Source: an uncultured Oscillospiraceae bacterium
GTDB taxonomy: Bacteria; Bacillota; Clostridia; Oscillospirales; Oscillospiraceae
Reading direction: 5' to 3'
Assembly: GCA_948616425.1 (NCBI GenBank)
Contig: CAPGBJ010000066.1
Location: 1 to 64,000, forward strand
DNA length: 64,000 nt
The notes below the pieces were generated by a model. It made no database searches. It had not been told where the DNA came from and saw nothing but the letters and a program-made list of their open reading frames with translations. Below are positions 44,212-51,849 of the stretch, piece by piece (within the stretch, counting starts at the first letter, position 1; every line of letters starts with the position of its first letter). The position numbers and the translations under genes were made by a program.

Positions 44212-44289
44212 TGTAGGGCAAGGGCTCTGCCCCTGCCTGAACAGGTTTCCATATCCGTGACGAGGCAAGGGCAGAGCCCTTGCCCTACA
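44212..44289. repeat. 78-bp palindromic element, copy 2
   Basis: Same family as copies at 20071 and 60387; one mismatch in the inverted repeat arms. It sits between proC and proB, in the 133-bp gap. The central bases resemble copy 1 in the same orientation. Confidence 0.9.
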
Positions 44290-44299
44290 TTATGTAACT

Positions 44300-45103
44300 T
44301 TACCGCAGCTTCAGCGTCTTCTCATAGGCGGCGATGACGGCCTCCATGGCGGCCCCCCGGAAGCCGCTGCGCTCCAGGGCCCGGACCCCCTGGATGGTGG
44401 TGCCCCCTGGGGAACAGACGGCGTCCTTCAGGGCGCCGGGGTGCCCGCCGCTCTCCAGCGCCATTCGGGCGGAGCCGGCCAGCATCTGAGCGGCGTAGGC
44501 GGTGGCCTTATCTCGGGGCAGCCCGCAGGCCACCCCGCCGTCAGACAGGGCCTCGAGAAACAGGTAGGCGAAGGCGGGGCCGCAGCCGGACAGGGCGCTG
44601 GCCGCGTCGATCAGGCTTTCGGGGACCGGGTCCACCAGGCCGGCGGGGGCGATCAGGGCGGCAAAGCTGTCCAACTCCTCCACCGTCACCCCCTGACCGC
44701 AGTACTGCACCACCCCGGCCCCAATGGCGGCGGGGGTATTGGGCATCATGCGGATGACAGGGCAGTCCAAGTCCAGCAGGTCCTGAATCTGATCACAGGA
44801 CAGACCGGCGGCCATGGTGGCCAGTACAAAGCGGTCCTCCCGACTGCTGAGAATGGGCTTGAGAGGGGACAGCGCCAGCCCCATCAGCTGGGGTTTTACC
44901 CCCAGGAAGATGAGCTGAGCGGAACGGGCAATCTCCTCATTGGAGGACCGTGCGCTGTTTGGCAGCTCCGCCGCCAGTTTCTCCGCCTTGGCGGGGGTGC
45001 GGTTGGACAGCAAAATGGTCTCGGCCAGTCCGCTCCGGGCCACCGCGCAGGCCACGGCGGAGCCCATATTGCCGGTGCCGATAAAGCCGATGGTTTGATA
45101 CAT
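44300..45103 (-). CDS. proC: Pyrroline-5-carboxylate reductase
   Basis: Last step of proline synthesis, NAD(P)H-dependent. 267 residues: GFIGTGNMGSAV (Rossmann loop), NRTPAKAEKL, VKPQLM, VIRMMPNTPAAIGAGVV, and SALSGCGPAFAYLFLEALSDGGV with the substrate-binding region, ending CSPGGTTIQGVRALE. GGAGG precedes ATG 45103; the frame extends 47 codons further without a binding site. With proB downstream it makes a proC-proB unit. Confidence 0.96.
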   Translation of the reverse strand: MYQTIGFIGTGNMGSAVACAVARSGLAETILLSNRTPAKAEKLAAELPNSARSSNEEIARSAQLIFLGVKPQLMGLALSPLKPILSSREDRFVLATMAAGLSCDQIQDLLDLDCPVIRMMPNTPAAIGAGVVQYCGQGVTVEELDSFAALIAPAGLVDPVPESLIDAASALSGCGPAFAYLFLEALSDGGVACGLPRDKATAYAAQMLAGSARMALESGGHPGALKDAVCSPGGTTIQGVRALERSGFRGAAMEAVIAAYEKTLKLR

Positions 45104-45126
45104 AATTGGTTCCTCCTTGTTGAGCG

Positions 45127-45155
45127 AAAATGCCCCGGCAGAACCGGGGCATTTT
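45127..45155 (-). terminator. Intrinsic terminator after the DCD-like membrane protein gene
   Basis: A 12-bp stem AAAATGCCCCGG/CCGGGGCATTTT around a five-base loop, lying 10 bp past the stop of the upstream minus-strand gene and 24 bp before proC. It closes that gene as a one-gene unit. Confidence 0.85.
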
Positions 45156-45165
45156 CTTAGGGTAT

Positions 45166-45957
45166 TCAATGACATAAGAGAGGCAGGAAGAAAACGGCAG
45201 CTGCCGCTCCGAAGGAAAGTACAGAGGCTGCCCACAGCGCCCACTGTTTTTTCGCAAAGCTGATTGCTCCGTTCAGCAGCGCCGCCAAAAAGCTGATACA
45301 GCCCAGCGTGACAAAATTATAAATCAGAAAGCGGCTGGCATCCGCGTTCGCGGAAAGCAGGGATATATTGGTGGTCAAAAAGCTGAAAAGAGCGACAAAC
45401 ACCGTTAGAATCACCAGTACATTGGCGTAAATTGACCGTTCCAGATCCTTTAAGTTTTCCGTTTTCTTTTCAATATACCTGATCTCACGCTGATAAATAT
45501 CTTTATATTTTCCCAGGCCGGAGTAATCCATCTCATCCGAAAACGCGCCGGGGTAGGGGGCCTGTGCATGGCTGGCCAGCACTTCGAACAGGATGGTGAC
45601 GTATTTTCCATCCTTTTGAAGGTCAATCTCATTCCCAGACACATTTGTAACGCGGAAAAACACCTTGGTATGGTGCCCCGGTTGGTACACGGGGGCGTCC
45701 ATGGCAAGTCCCTGACGCAGTCTGCTGTTCTTTAAAACAAGCCTGCCCAGCATATTACTCGGCAGACAAATATTTTCCTGTGTGGCGACAAAAGCCGACT
45801 CCCCACGCTTCAAGCTGATGTGGGAAACCTTCTTGTCTTCCGAGACAAAATATTCCGCCCTGAGGTCATATCCAATGTTTGTAATACAGCTCGGGTCGTA
45901 GTGTTCCAGCAGCCCATTGTTAGCCAGTGCCGCTATCTGATGGTCTGTAAGTACCAT
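45166..45957 (-). CDS. dCTP deaminase/dUTPase-fold protein fused to coiled coil and three membrane helices
   Basis: 263 residues. Residues 1-150 follow the dCTP deaminase plan: MVLTDHQIAAL, NIGYDLRAEYF (29-37), GESAFVATQENICLP, KNSRLRQGL (76-84), YQPGHHTKVFFRVTN (91-105) and DYSGLGKY. Arg81 matches the conserved Arg, but the catalytic Glu position holds Arg102 and the SS pair is NS, so normal deamination is doubtful. A coiled coil (about 152-178) leads to membrane helices at about 179-200, 210-230 and 238-262. The DNA is lower in GC than neighbours. GAGGAGG precedes the ATG. A membrane-bound nucleotide sensor or defence effector is inferred, not shown. Confidence 0.75.
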   Translation of the reverse strand: MVLTDHQIAALANNGLLEHYDPSCITNIGYDLRAEYFVSEDKKVSHISLKRGESAFVATQENICLPSNMLGRLVLKNSRLRQGLAMDAPVYQPGHHTKVFFRVTNVSGNEIDLQKDGKYVTILFEVLASHAQAPYPGAFSDEMDYSGLGKYKDIYQREIRYIEKKTENLKDLERSIYANVLVILTVFVALFSFLTTNISLLSANADASRFLIYNFVTLGCISFLAALLNGAISFAKKQWALWAASVLSFGAAAAVFFLPLLCH

Positions 45958-46064
45958 ATACGCACCCTCCTCACTGATGATACAGTCAATTATAATCGTT
46001 ACAAACTATTTTGTAAACCTTTTTCTTGTTTTTGGATGGATATAAAATCTTAATCAATTCTTAA

Positions 46065-46093
46065 TTGTATTTCCTCCGCTGCTGTTATATACT
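46065..46093 (+). promoter_or_regulatory. Promoter of the GntR-ABC operon
   Basis: TTGTAT (46065-46070), 17-base spacer and TATACT (46088-46093), immediately upstream of the operator palindrome. Confidence 0.65.
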
Positions 46094-46095
46094 GT

Positions 46096-46118
46096 CTGTA
46101 CTAATACAGTTAGTACAG
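46096..46118 (+). promoter_or_regulatory. Operator palindrome for the YtrA-type regulator
   Basis: CTGTACTAA-TACAG-TTAGTACAG, a perfect 9-bp inverted repeat with five-base spacer, directly after the -10 box, where a bound repressor would block initiation. GTAC-containing dyads are typical of YtrA-subfamily GntR sites, so autoregulation is likely. Confidence 0.75.
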
Positions 46119-46140
46119 TATCCAGAGAGGAGGCGCTGTA

Positions 46141-46512
46141 ATGTTACATTTAGACTACCGAGATGCCCGTCCCATCTATGAACAGGTAAAGGACGGCCTG
46201 CGCCGGCTGATGGTCACGGGGGTCATCCAGGAGGGGGAGAAGCTCCCATCGGTGCGCACCATGGCCGGGACGCTGGCCATCAACCCCAACACCATCCAGC
46301 GGGCCTACGAGGCCCTGGAGTCGGAGGGCTACGTCTACTCGGTGCCCGGCAAGGGCTCCTTTGCCGCCCCCAACACGGGGGTGGACGAGGGGCGGAAGAA
46401 CGAACTGTTCCAGACCTTCGACCAGACGGCGGGAGAGCTGCTGTTCCTTGGGGTCAGCGGCCAGGAACTCTGGGCCCGGGTCCGGGCGTTGGAAGGGGGA
46501 GAGACGAGATGA
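46141..46512 (+). CDS. GntR-family (YtrA subfamily) transcriptional regulator
   Basis: 123 residues. The winged helix occupies about 10-75 (PIYEQVKDGLRRLMVTGVIQ, KLPSVRTMAGTLAINPNTIQRAYEALESEGYVYSVPGKGSF), followed by only a short helical tail of about 45 residues, the hallmark of YtrA regulators, which control the ABC genes next to them. The operator lies 23 bp before the start. The stop overlaps the ABC gene start. Confidence 0.93.
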   Translation: MLHLDYRDARPIYEQVKDGLRRLMVTGVIQEGEKLPSVRTMAGTLAINPNTIQRAYEALESEGYVYSVPGKGSFAAPNTGVDEGRKNELFQTFDQTAGELLFLGVSGQELWARVRALEGGETR

Positions 46513-47399
46513 TAAAGGTAATCAATGTAGTAAAGACCTTCGACGGGTTTCGGGCTCTGGACGGCCTGACTATGACGGCGGAGAAGGGCTCCATCTACGG
46601 GCTGGTGGGGCCCAACGGGGCGGGTAAGTCCACCATCCTGCGGCACATTATGGGCATCTACCGGCCCGACTCGGGCTCTGTGCTGGTGGACGGGGATCAG
46701 GTCTATGAGAACCCGGCGGTAAAGGCCAGGATTGCCGCCATCCCCGACGACCTCTATTATTTCAGCTCCGCCTCTACCAGAGACATGATGCGCTTCTATC
46801 GGGGGATGTACCCCGCCTTCGATGTGAAGCGGTACGAGGCCTTCCCCGAGGTGGACGAGAAGCTGCCCATCCGCCGGCTGTCCAAGGGGATGCAGAAGCA
46901 GTCCGCCTTCCGGCTGGCCCTGTGCTGCAACCCCGAGGTGTTGGTGCTGGACGAGCCGGTGGACGGCCTGGACCCGGTGATGCGCCGGCAGGTGTGGTCC
47001 CTGCTCATGGGGGACGTGGCCCAGCGGGGGACCACCGTGCTGGTGAGCTCCCACAACCTGCGGGAACTGGAGGACGTGTGCGACCACGTGGGCATCCTCA
47101 GCCACGGTAAGGTGCTGCTGGAGCGGTCCCTCACCGACCTGCAGGACAACGTGGTCAAACTTCAAATCGCCTTTGCGGACGGCAAGCTGCCCGAGCTGCC
47201 CAAGGATTTGCGCCTGCTCCACACCGCCCAGATCGGCCGGGTCTTTACCCTCATCATCCGGGGCAGCCCGGCGGAGATCAAAACCCGCATGGCGGGCTTT
47301 GCCCCCATCCTCATGGAGGCCCTGCCCCTGACCCTGGAGGAAATCTTTATCTATGAATTGGGAGGTGAGGACTATGCGGTCCGCGACATCGTACTTTAA
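46509..47399 (+). CDS. ABC transporter ATP-binding protein
   Basis: 296 residues: Walker A GLVGPNGAGKST (about 33), signature region RRLSKGMQKQSAFRLAL, Walker B VLVLDEPVDGLDP and H-loop SSHN. The signature reads LSKGMQKQ, as in other multi-gene Ytr-type exporters. ATGA overlap with the regulator, and it overlaps the permease gene by 26 bp, so all three are translationally coupled. The substrate is unknown; Ytr-like systems answer cell-wall-active antibiotics. Confidence 0.94.
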   Translation: MIKVINVVKTFDGFRALDGLTMTAEKGSIYGLVGPNGAGKSTILRHIMGIYRPDSGSVLVDGDQVYENPAVKARIAAIPDDLYYFSSASTRDMMRFYRGMYPAFDVKRYEAFPEVDEKLPIRRLSKGMQKQSAFRLALCCNPEVLVLDEPVDGLDPVMRRQVWSLLMGDVAQRGTTVLVSSHNLRELEDVCDHVGILSHGKVLLERSLTDLQDNVVKLQIAFADGKLPELPKDLRLLHTAQIGRVFTLIIRGSPAEIKTRMAGFAPILMEALPLTLEEIFIYELGGEDYAVRDIVL

Positions 47400-49239
47400 C
47401 GGCCCCCTCTACCGCAAGACCCTGGCCCGCTTCTGGCCCCTGTGGGGGCTGTACGGGGTGATCTGGCTGTTCTTCATCCCGCTGAACTTTCTCAGCACCT
47501 ATTTCGACCGCTACTATTCTTCCTCGCCCCAGCTCAGGCTGCTGACCAATGCCCTTCACCTGCCTGAATATGTGGCCCCGGGACTGTATTTCGCCGCCTT
47601 CTTTGCCATACTGTGCGCCATGGCGGTGTTCGGCTACCTGTACAACCACCGGGCCGCCTGCTGGACCCATGCCCTGCCCATGCGCCGGGAGGCCCTGTTC
47701 ACCACCCAGTATCTGGCAGGACTCTCCTTCCTGCTGCTGCCCCAGCTGGCCGTGGCGGCACTCACCGCCGTTATCGAGGTCTCCTTCCTGCCCATGTCTA
47801 ACTGGGGCGCGGCCCTGTCCGCCCTGCTCGCCTGGCTGCTGGCCATGAGCGGAATCTGCCTGTTTTTCTTCTCCTTCGCCGCCTTCTGCGCCATGTTCAC
47901 CGGCCACATCCTGGCTCTGCCCGCCTTCTACTGCATCCTGAATGTGCTGGCTGACGTGATCTATACCCTGCTTAACGCCCTGATGACGGAATTTTTCTAT
48001 GGCTATGCCGGGTCCCCCGGCGCCAGCCAGGTCGTGAAGTACCTCACCCCGGCCTACGTCCTGCAGGATGCGTCAAGGTGGTGGATGGAGGGCGGCTTCG
48101 CGTCTCCGGCCACCATCGCCGTCTACGCCGGGGTGGGCGTCCTGCTGACCTCTGTGTCCCTGTACGTCTACCGCCGCCGGCATGTGGAGACCGCCGGGGA
48201 CGTGGTGGCTGTGTCGGTGGTCCGGCCCCTGTTCAAATACGGGGTGTCCTTCTGCTCCGGGCTCTCCTTCGGCATGTTTACCGCCGCTTTCTTCGGCTGG
48301 GGCGATCTGCCCGCCCTCATCCCCTGTATCCTGATCTGGGCCGTCATTGGCTGTTTCGCCGCCGAGATGCTTTTGAAAAAATCTTTCCGGGTGCTGCACG
48401 CCTGGAAGGGGCCTGTGGCCATGGCCGGCGTACTGCTGGTCGTCTGTGTGGTCTGCCTCCTGGACCTGTTCAACATTGTGGGCCGGGTGCCCGACCCCGC
48501 CCAGGTGGAGACAGTGCTGGTGGATATCGATATGGGCTACCCCTATGACGGCGGGCAGATGCTCAGCACCGATATCCGCGACCCCGGCCAGCTGGAGCGA
48601 ATGGTCGCTCTCCATCAAGCCATTGTGGACAACCGGGACAACGAGGGCCGGGGCAACGACGCCGAGAGCGACTACATCTCCGTCAATTTCACCTACCAGA
48701 TGTCCAACGGCTCCGAGATAAAGCGGCAGTACTACAGCGTCCCCGTCTTCGCCGAGGACCTGAATACCCCCGGCACTGTGGCCCACACCATGCAGCAGAT
48801 TCTGGACGACCGGGAGCTGGTGGCCCAGGCCTACCGCTTTGACACCTTCCTAAAGGGCGGCCGCCTCACCGGGGCCTGGCTGGACCGGCTTACCAACGAA
48901 AAGGGCGACACAGAGTACAACATCTATGTGGACGATTACGCCCAGGAGCTGTGGGACGCGGTGCTGGCCGACTTTGACGAGGGGACCATCGGCGTGCGCT
49001 ACCTCTTCGACATGGACGCGGAGCGCAAGAAAAACACCTATCGGGCCGACCTGACCTTCAGCCTCACGCTGTACCAGAGGCCTGATGGCAGCGGCTCCGC
49101 CCAGGTTGGACCCGGCAACCAGGACATCGACCGTACCCTCACCATCACCCTCACCCCCAACGCCAGGCACACCCTGGCTGTCCTGGAAAAAACCGGAATC
49201 TGGGAGGAGGGCTACTCCCTCGACAGCCCCAATCCCTGA
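47374..49239 (+). CDS. ABC transporter permease with C-terminal extracytoplasmic domain
   Basis: 621 residues. The first 370 hold about eight membrane helices, beginning FWPLWGLYGVIWLFFIPLNFL. After about 375 the chain is soluble (QVETVLVDIDMGYPYDGGQM, then repeating polar strands with many Asp/Tyr) with no further helix, giving a large outer domain. GGAGGTGAG lies before ATG 47374. No substrate family recognised. Confidence 0.85.
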   Translation: MRSATSYFNGPLYRKTLARFWPLWGLYGVIWLFFIPLNFLSTYFDRYYSSSPQLRLLTNALHLPEYVAPGLYFAAFFAILCAMAVFGYLYNHRAACWTHALPMRREALFTTQYLAGLSFLLLPQLAVAALTAVIEVSFLPMSNWGAALSALLAWLLAMSGICLFFFSFAAFCAMFTGHILALPAFYCILNVLADVIYTLLNALMTEFFYGYAGSPGASQVVKYLTPAYVLQDASRWWMEGGFASPATIAVYAGVGVLLTSVSLYVYRRRHVETAGDVVAVSVVRPLFKYGVSFCSGLSFGMFTAAFFGWGDLPALIPCILIWAVIGCFAAEMLLKKSFRVLHAWKGPVAMAGVLLVVCVVCLLDLFNIVGRVPDPAQVETVLVDIDMGYPYDGGQMLSTDIRDPGQLERMVALHQAIVDNRDNEGRGNDAESDYISVNFTYQMSNGSEIKRQYYSVPVFAEDLNTPGTVAHTMQQILDDRELVAQAYRFDTFLKGGRLTGAWLDRLTNEKGDTEYNIYVDDYAQELWDAVLADFDEGTIGVRYLFDMDAERKKNTYRADLTFSLTLYQRPDGSGSAQVGPGNQDIDRTLTITLTPNARHTLAVLEKTGIWEEGYSLDSPNP

Positions 49240-49325
49240 GGGGCGCCCCCCATTCCCCTGTTCTGTCCGCCAGATGTGGACGGCGCCCTCTTCCCCCGCT
49301 AAATCCCTCTTAAAACCCCCTTCTG

Positions 49326-49363
49326 CACCCGTTAAGGGCCCCAAAAAGGGCCCTTAACGGGTG
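49326..49363 (+). terminator. Intrinsic terminator after the ABC operon
   Basis: A 16-bp perfect stem (CACCCGTTAAGGGCCC and complement) with loop CAAAAA, followed by TATTATTT. It lies 86 bp past the permease stop within the 332-bp gap before the thiolase gene; the rest of the gap holds the thiolase promoter and leader. Confidence 0.85.
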
Positions 49364-49472
49364 TATTATTTCGAACAAAAATACATTTTGTATTCTTGTT
49401 CGCCCTTTGCGGACACCTCACCACCTGGTTAGAGGCGGTTTGTGCCCCACCCCAAAATGCCAGAAAATCTTA

Positions 49473-49501
49473 TTGCAATTTGAGCGTTTCTTCGCTATAA
49501 T
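49473..49501 (+). promoter_or_regulatory. Promoter of the thiolase gene
   Basis: TTGCAA (49473-49478), 17-base spacer and consensus TATAAT (49496-49501), giving a leader of about 65 bases with AGGAGG near its end. It is one of the strongest-looking promoters in the window, fitting high expression. Confidence 0.8.
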
Positions 49502-49571
49502 GAAGTCCAAGAGCGGTTATCCCGAGCCCCTCTCACCGCGGTCTACTAAAATTCAGGAGGTAACACATATT

Positions 49572-50828
49572 ATGAGAGAAGTTTATGTCGTCAACTGCTG
49601 CCGCACCGCCATTGGCTCCTTCGGCGGGTCCCTGAAGGATACCCCCGCCGCCGACCTGGGCGCCACCGTCATCAAAGAGGCCCTGAACCGGGCGGGCGTC
49701 GCCCCGGAGAACGTGGACGAGGTCATGTTCGGCTGTATCCTCACCGCCGGCCTGGGCCAGAACGTGGCCCGTCAGGCCAGCTTGAAGGCCGGCATTCCCA
49801 CCTCCGTCCCCGCCTACACCGTGGGTATGGTGTGCGGTTCCGGCATGAAGTCGGTCATTGAGGCCGGCCGGACCATCGCCCTGGGAGATGCCGAGATTGT
49901 GGTAGCCGGCGGCACCGAGAACATGTCCGCCGCCCCCTTCGCCCTCCCCGCCGCCCGCTGGGGCGCCCGCATGGGCGACAACAAGATGGTGGACACCATG
50001 ATTAAGGACGGCCTGTGGGATGTGTATAACAATTACCACATGGGCACCACCGCGGAGAACATCTGCGACGTGTGGGGCATCACCCGGGAGGAGCTGGACG
50101 AGTTCGGCTACAACTCCCAGAAAAAGGCCGCCGACGCCATGGCAGCCGGCAAGTTTGACGACGAGATTGTCCCCGTGATGATCAAGGTGAAGAAGGAAAT
50201 GGTGGAGTTCAAGGTGGATGAGTTCCCCCGTCTGTCCCCCCTGGATAAGCTGGCCAAGCTGCGGGGCGCCTTCCCCTGCGGCCCCGAGGGCGTGGAGGAC
50301 GAGATTGTCCACACCTTTGAGGTCACCGGCGTCCACGAGGCCGACGCCAAGAAGCATGTCCAGCGGGTCACCGCCGGCCAGGCCTCCGGCATCAACGACG
50401 GCGCCGCCGCCATCGTGCTGGCCTCCAAGGAGGCCGTGGAGAAGTACGGCCTCAAGCCCATGGCCAAGCTGATCAGCTGGGGCCAGGGCGGCGTAGATCC
50501 CAAGATCATGGGCGTGGGCCCCGTGCCCGCCTCCCGCCAGGCCATGGAGAAAGCCGGCCTGAAGATTGAGGACATGGACCTGGTGGAGGCCAACGAGGCC
50601 TTTGCCGCCCAGTCCATCGCTGTGGCCCGGGAGCTGAACTTTGACATGAGCAAGGTCAATGTCAACGGCGGCGCCATCGCCCTGGGTCACCCCGTGGGCG
50701 CCTCCGGAGCCCGCATCATCGTCACCCTGCTCCACGAGCTGGCCAAGCGGGACGACGCCAAGAAGGGTCTGGCCACCCTGTGCATCGGCGGCGGCATGGG
50801 CGTTGCCACCATTTTTGAGAAGTGCTGA
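49572..50828 (+). CDS. thlA: Acetyl-CoA C-acetyltransferase (thiolase)
   Basis: Condenses two acetyl-CoA to acetoacetyl-CoA, entry to butyrate formation. 418 residues: nucleophile Cys88 in GMVCGSGMKS, NEAFAAQS, VNVNGGAIALGHPVGASGARI (catalytic His) and CIGGGMG (second Cys). It is closest to ClosThlA (about 392 residues) but carries about 25 extra residues (near 240-270, GPEGVEDEIVHTFEVTGVHE) before VTAGQASGIND, where ThlA has NASG. Codon use is strongly biased towards C/G-ending codons, as in a highly expressed gene. It is the only fermentation gene here. Confidence 0.93.
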   Translation: MREVYVVNCCRTAIGSFGGSLKDTPAADLGATVIKEALNRAGVAPENVDEVMFGCILTAGLGQNVARQASLKAGIPTSVPAYTVGMVCGSGMKSVIEAGRTIALGDAEIVVAGGTENMSAAPFALPAARWGARMGDNKMVDTMIKDGLWDVYNNYHMGTTAENICDVWGITREELDEFGYNSQKKAADAMAAGKFDDEIVPVMIKVKKEMVEFKVDEFPRLSPLDKLAKLRGAFPCGPEGVEDEIVHTFEVTGVHEADAKKHVQRVTAGQASGINDGAAAIVLASKEAVEKYGLKPMAKLISWGQGGVDPKIMGVGPVPASRQAMEKAGLKIEDMDLVEANEAFAAQSIAVARELNFDMSKVNVNGGAIALGHPVGASGARIIVTLLHELAKRDDAKKGLATLCIGGGMGVATIFEKC

Positions 50829-50845
50829 GTCAGTCAAACACACAG

Positions 50846-50875
50846 CCGGCCCGGGAGCAATCCCGGGCCGGTTTT
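50846..50875 (+). terminator. Intrinsic terminator after thlA
   Basis: CCGGCCCGGGA/TCCCGGGCCGG, an 11-bp stem with GCAA tetraloop, then TTTTATTG. It also abuts the stop of the convergent RHH gene. Confidence 0.9.
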
Positions 50876-51050
50876 ATTGTCTGCCCTTTTGAAAAACAGA
50901 AACCGTTACGTCTTTTTCTTCAATATGCTTCCATATCAGCCAACGGACATAGGCGGATACCGTCTGCTTTCTCTCTTCCGCAAGTCCCTTCAGCGCCTGG
51001 TAAATGGGCGGCGGCATCCCTACTACTACTTTTTTTGTGTTAATACGCAT
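50874..51050 (-). CDS. Ribbon-helix-helix (CopG-type) DNA-binding protein
   Basis: 58 residues: strand MRINTKKVVVGMP followed by helices (PIYQALKGLAEERKQ, TVSAYVRWLIWKHIEEK), the RHH/CopG fold used by antitoxins, plasmid copy-control and element regulators. GGAGACG lies before ATG 51050; longer in-frame starts lack a site. It is divergent from the XRE-like gene across a palindrome, and the DNA is AT-richer than the core genes, suggesting transfer. Confidence 0.75.
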   Translation of the reverse strand: MRINTKKVVVGMPPPIYQALKGLAEERKQTVSAYVRWLIWKHIEEKDVTVSVFQKGRQ

Positions 51051-51119
51051 CTTTCGTCTCCTTGCTACCACATCTGGTCGCATTTGGGATAATATATCAT
51101 TTTTTTCGTATGCTGTCAA

Positions 51120-51133
51120 TATCATATATGATA
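51120..51133. promoter_or_regulatory. Palindromic operator between the RHH and XRE genes
   Basis: TATCATATATGATA is a 14-bp perfect palindrome just before the XRE ribosome binding site. A related half-site, ATATATCAT, lies about 28 bp to the left. Either small regulator could bind it. Confidence 0.6.
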
Positions 51134-51146
51134 GCAGGAGGCGGAA

Positions 51147-51365
51147 ATGGATTATATTGACAGAATGGTGGCCGTTCGTGTAGACGCGGATGACACACAG
51201 CGATCCCTGGGGAAAAAACTGGACATCAGCTACTCCCAATGGGGTGCATATGAAAATAGGTCACATGAAATGCCCATCCGGTATCTGGTAAAATTCTGCC
51301 AGCACTATGGCGTCAGCGCCGACTATATCCTCGGCCTGGGCCGGGATATGAAGTGGCCCCGATAG
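51147..51365 (+). CDS. Small XRE-type helix-turn-helix protein
   Basis: 72 residues. The HTH is in TQRSLGKKLDISYSQWGAYENRSHEMPIRYLVKFCQHYGVSADYILGLG, the standard five-helix Xre/Cro domain ending in the SxDYLLG-like box. AGGAGG lies before the ATG. With the divergent RHH gene it looks like the control module of a mobile element remnant. Confidence 0.8.
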   Translation: MDYIDRMVAVRVDADDTQRSLGKKLDISYSQWGAYENRSHEMPIRYLVKFCQHYGVSADYILGLGRDMKWPR

Positions 51366-51437
51366 CGGGCCGCCGCAGGCGGCCCCCAAAACGCAGCCCA
51401 GCGCAGCGGCTGCGCTTTGGAGAGGAGGAGCAGCGAA

Positions 51438-51551
51438 ATGAGCGAGCTATCGGCTTTAGCCGGAAGCGAGGGATATGGAGCTTGCGACGACGAAAAACCC
51501 CGGACACCTGCTCCAAGGTATCCGGGGCTTCCCGTTGAAAAAGAGGATTAA
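51438..51551 (+). CDS. Possible 37-residue protein of unknown function
   Basis: ATG at 51438 is preceded by AGGAGGAG, and 37 codons follow to TAA at 51549. The sequence is MSELSALAGSEGYGACDDEK then a Pro-rich end. A near-palindrome inside it (51496-51525, ACCT/AGGT between CCCCGGA and TCCGGGG) makes an mRNA hairpin. Two GC-rich hairpins (51367-51385 and 51386-51420) lie just upstream. Chance is not excluded. Confidence 0.4.
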   Translation: MSELSALAGSEGYGACDDEKPRTPAPRYPGLPVEKED

Positions 51552-51552
51552 A

Positions 51553-51846
51553 ATGAAACGAACTGTCTCTTGCAGATTTTATGATACAGGAAAGATATTA
51601 ACAAATCCAACTCCAGATGTTACAAAAAGATTAAATCATCTAAAATTGATTCCCCTGTATAGGAAATCATTGGCAAATTTGGACATGCCTATGTGGATGC
51701 GCGTAAAAAGGGAGAAAGGCCGGCGGAGCGACCCGCCAGCCTTTCCAAAAATGGAGGATAGAATGAAAAGATGTTCTTGCCTTGCGAGTATGAGTATAGC
51801 CAAAAGATTTTACAAAAGTTCACGCCAGTTGTTACAAAAGATTTAA
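51553..51846 (+). CDS. Possible small ORF in an AT-rich, degenerate region
   Basis: 97 codons from ATG 51553, abutting the previous ORF. The start (MKRTVSCRFYDTGKILTN, then PTPDVTKRLNHL) is repeated in diverged form about 230 bp downstream in another frame (CEYEYSQKILQKFTPVVTKDL, around 51780-51860), so the segment looks like a decayed duplicate. A hairpin (GAAAGGC/GCCTTTC) lies within it near 51713-51746. No family was recognised. Confidence 0.35.
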   Translation: MKRTVSCRFYDTGKILTNPTPDVTKRLNHLKLIPLYRKSLANLDMPMWMRVKREKGRRSDPPAFPKMEDRMKRCSCLASMSIAKRFYKSSRQLLQKI

Positions 51847-51849
51847 ATA

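Noticed and set aside
49533..50843. A 436-codon open frame antisense to thlA
   Set aside because: Arises from the strong C/G-ending codon bias of the thiolase gene; no motif or binding site.
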